From Holdemanella sp. MSK.7.32 (lineage in GTDB: Bacteria > Bacillota_I > Bacilli_A > Erysipelotrichales > Erysipelotrichaceae), in contig NZ_JANFYN010000019.1 of NCBI RefSeq assembly GCF_024460475.1, positions 1-42,872 on the forward strand: 42,872 bases of DNA. The letters run 5' to 3'. This document shows, one piece after another, positions 41,297 to 42,872 of this stretch (its first letter is position 1; each line of letters starts with the position of its first letter). Below the pieces are notes generated by a model that searched no databases, was not told where the DNA came from, and saw only the letters and a list, made by a program, of their open reading frames with translations. Position numbers and translations under genes: made by a program.

Positions 41297-41406
41297 AAAT
41301 AAAATGTACATTTTAGTAATGCTTTTGTCATTTTTAACAAATTAGTAATATTTGCACTTTTTAATTGACTTTACGTTAAAAAGAAGAAAAAAAGTTAAAG
41401 ATACTG

Positions 41407-41412
41407 TATAAT
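41407..41412 (+). promoter_or_regulatory. -10 element of the KbaZ/GatZ-like gene
   Basis: TATAAT, 19 bases or so before an AAGGAGG site. No convincing -35 is visible in the AT-rich upstream sequence. Confidence 0.45.
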
Positions 41413-41436
41413 AAAAACAGTTAAGGAGGACATACA

Positions 41437-42762
41437 ATGCCTAAACAAAACCCATTATTAAACATTGTTAAAAAACAAAAAGAAGGTAAAGCCGTAGCTA
41501 TCTATTCATGCTGTTCAAGTAATGCATTCGTTATTGAAGCTGCGATGGAAACCGCAAAAAAACAAGATTCATGTGTTTTAATTGAATCGACTGCAAACCA
41601 AGTTGATCAAAATGGTGGTTACTCAGGAATGACACCAAAAGATTTCTTCAACTTCTGTCATGAAAAGGCAAAAGAAGCTGGATTATCAAGTGATCGTATT
41701 TTCCTAGGTGGAGATCACTTAGGGCCATTAACAGTCGCAAATAAACCAGAAGCAGAAGCTATGGAATACGCAAAAACATTAGTACATGACTATGTTCGTG
41801 CTGGTTTCACTAAGATTCATATTGATACAAGTATGAAAGTTGCTGATGATGATCCAAATACTCGTTTAAGTGATGAAACAATTGCTCGTCGTGGAGCTAC
41901 TTTAGCTAAAGTTTGCGAAGAAGCTTACCAAGAATTACTTCAAGAAAATCCAGAAGCAATTCACCCAGTATATATCGTCGGTAGTGAAGTCCCAATTCCA
42001 GGTGGAGCCCAAGAAGAAAATGCTGGTATGCAAGTTACAAAACCTGAAGATTTCAAGAGTACTGTAGCTACATTTGAAAAAGCGTTTGATGATATGGGAA
42101 TCGCAGATGCTTGGAACCACGTTATTGCTGCTGTTGTTCAGCCAGGTGTTGAAGAAAAAGATGCCGGATGCGAAGAATACGATCGTGAACGTGCTAAAGA
42201 TTTAATGGCAAGCATTAAAGATTTTGACAAATTAGTATTTGAAGGACACTCAACCGATTATCAAACGAAATACAAATTACGTGAATTAGTAGAAGATGGT
42301 GTTGGCATCTTAAAAGTTGGTCCTGGACTTACTTATGCCGCTCGTGAAGGAATCTTCTCATTATGCATGATTGAAGAAGAATTGGCTGCTGTTTATGGAT
42401 TTGAAACGAGTCACTTCCGTGAAGAATTAGACAAAGCCATGTTAGCAAACCCAGGTAAATGGGCTCCATATTATCATGGAACAGAAAATGAAATTGCATT
42501 CAAACGTAAATATTCATTCTCAGATCGTTGCCGTTATTATTTACCACAGGAAAATGTTAAGAATGCTTTAGCTAAATTATTGACTAACTTAAAAGAACAC
42601 CCAGTACCATTACCATTGTTAAGTCAGTACATGCCTTTCCAATATACTATGGTACGTGAAGGTAAATTGAATAATACTCCTGAAGACTTAATCAAAGCTC
42701 GCGTTATGTATACAATTGAAGAATATACTTACGCTAGTCACCAGGAAGAATTAGTTCGCTAA
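41437..42762 (+). CDS. D-tagatose-1,6-bisphosphate aldolase accessory subunit (KbaZ/GatZ-like)
   Basis: A 441-residue member of the KbaZ/GatZ family, regarded as a non-catalytic, chaperone-like subunit of class II tagatose-bisphosphate aldolase in the N-acetylgalactosamine or galactitol pathways. Typical stretches are SCCSSNAFVIEAAMETA, FLGGDHLGP, KIHIDTSMKVADD, GSEVPIPGGAQE, FEGHSTDYQT and LKVGPGLTYAAREG. The aldolase partner KbaY/GatY is not in the window, though it could lie beyond its right edge. It is divergent from nagB, which also serves amino sugar breakdown. A terminator follows the stop. Confidence 0.9.
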   Translation: MPKQNPLLNIVKKQKEGKAVAIYSCCSSNAFVIEAAMETAKKQDSCVLIESTANQVDQNGGYSGMTPKDFFNFCHEKAKEAGLSSDRIFLGGDHLGPLTVANKPEAEAMEYAKTLVHDYVRAGFTKIHIDTSMKVADDDPNTRLSDETIARRGATLAKVCEEAYQELLQENPEAIHPVYIVGSEVPIPGGAQEENAGMQVTKPEDFKSTVATFEKAFDDMGIADAWNHVIAAVVQPGVEEKDAGCEEYDRERAKDLMASIKDFDKLVFEGHSTDYQTKYKLRELVEDGVGILKVGPGLTYAAREGIFSLCMIEEELAAVYGFETSHFREELDKAMLANPGKWAPYYHGTENEIAFKRKYSFSDRCRYYLPQENVKNALAKLLTNLKEHPVPLPLLSQYMPFQYTMVREGKLNNTPEDLIKARVMYTIEEYTYASHQEELVR

Positions 42763-42766
42763 AATA

Positions 42767-42795
42767 AAAACCGCGTTTAAAAAGCGCGGTTTTCT
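42767..42795 (+). terminator. Terminator of the KbaZ/GatZ-like gene
   Basis: AAAACCGCG (42767-42775) pairs with CGCGGTTTT (42785-42793), loop of nine, ending in TTTTCTC. Confidence 0.85.
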
Positions 42796-42872
42796 CTGCG
42801 GCTATAAGCCTTTACTGCCAGCTCGCGTCTCAAGGCGCTGCTTTCACTTCGTTCAAGCTATCGCTTTTGACT
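42796..42872. other. GC-richer non-coding edge sequence
   Basis: The last ~80 bases are about half G+C, clearly above the rest of the window, and contain several short inverted repeats (AGCGATAGCTT, AAGGCTTATAGCC). All three minus-strand frames have stops and no plus-strand gene starts. It may be the edge of an intergenic repeat element, but the window ends here. Confidence 0.35.

Overview
The window is AT-rich, densely packed DNA from a low-GC Gram-positive bacterium (Bacillota). Two T-box leaders, a class B sortase, an Asp23/FakA pair, a divisome gene of DivIB/FtsQ type, GGAGG-type ribosome binding sites and long overlapping operons support this. The gene content (SARP-type regulator, DUF4860/PilT cluster, HisZ plus short HisG, KbaZ-like protein) fits an anaerobic gut-type lineage such as Erysipelotrichia or a neighbouring clostridial group; the exact family is an inference. 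No rRNA, tRNA, insertion sequence, prophage or CRISPR array was seen.

Layout. (1) 52-7913, minus: one apparent transcription unit with a SARP-like regulator, a membrane c-di-GMP phosphodiesterase with a broken GGDEF domain, a transglutaminase-like lipoprotein and a compact type IV pilus-like set ending in a PilT-type ATPase. (2) 7934-12347, minus: murI, M18 aminopeptidase, Cof-type HAD phosphatase, thyA and folA, from a promoter nested in the preceding terminator. (3) 12341-13010, minus: a small unknown gene preceded by a roughly 235-nt hairpin-rich RNA. (4) 13017-20868, minus: the histidine operon hisZGDCBHAFI plus a Nudix gene, driven by a consensus promoter and a histidine (CAC) T-box; hisE and a histidinol-phosphatase are missing. 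(5) 20891-27486: a CDF transporter, a CpXC protein and an unknown protein, then aconitase divergent from citrate synthase and isocitrate dehydrogenase, together the oxidative half of the TCA cycle leading to 2-oxoglutarate. (6) 27495-32265: a small Cys-containing protein, a histone-H1-like repeat protein, HtrA, L-lactate dehydrogenase and a metallophosphoesterase. (7) 32331-34422, plus: T-box-controlled cstA. (8) 34470-40513, minus: sortase B, murG, murB, ftsQ/divIB, asp23, fakA, and a candidate small RNA. (9) 40488-42793: nagB with a CcpA-type cre site, divergent from a KbaZ/GatZ-like gene. The last 80 bases are richer in GC and non-coding.

The points most worth a second look are the structured RNA at 12763-12997, the OCRE-like tyrosine-rich tail on the divisome protein, the Nudix gene standing where hisE would be, the pilus operon joined to a c-di-GMP enzyme, the T-box on cstA, and the H1-like repeat protein. 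All family assignments come from reading motifs; no database search was run.
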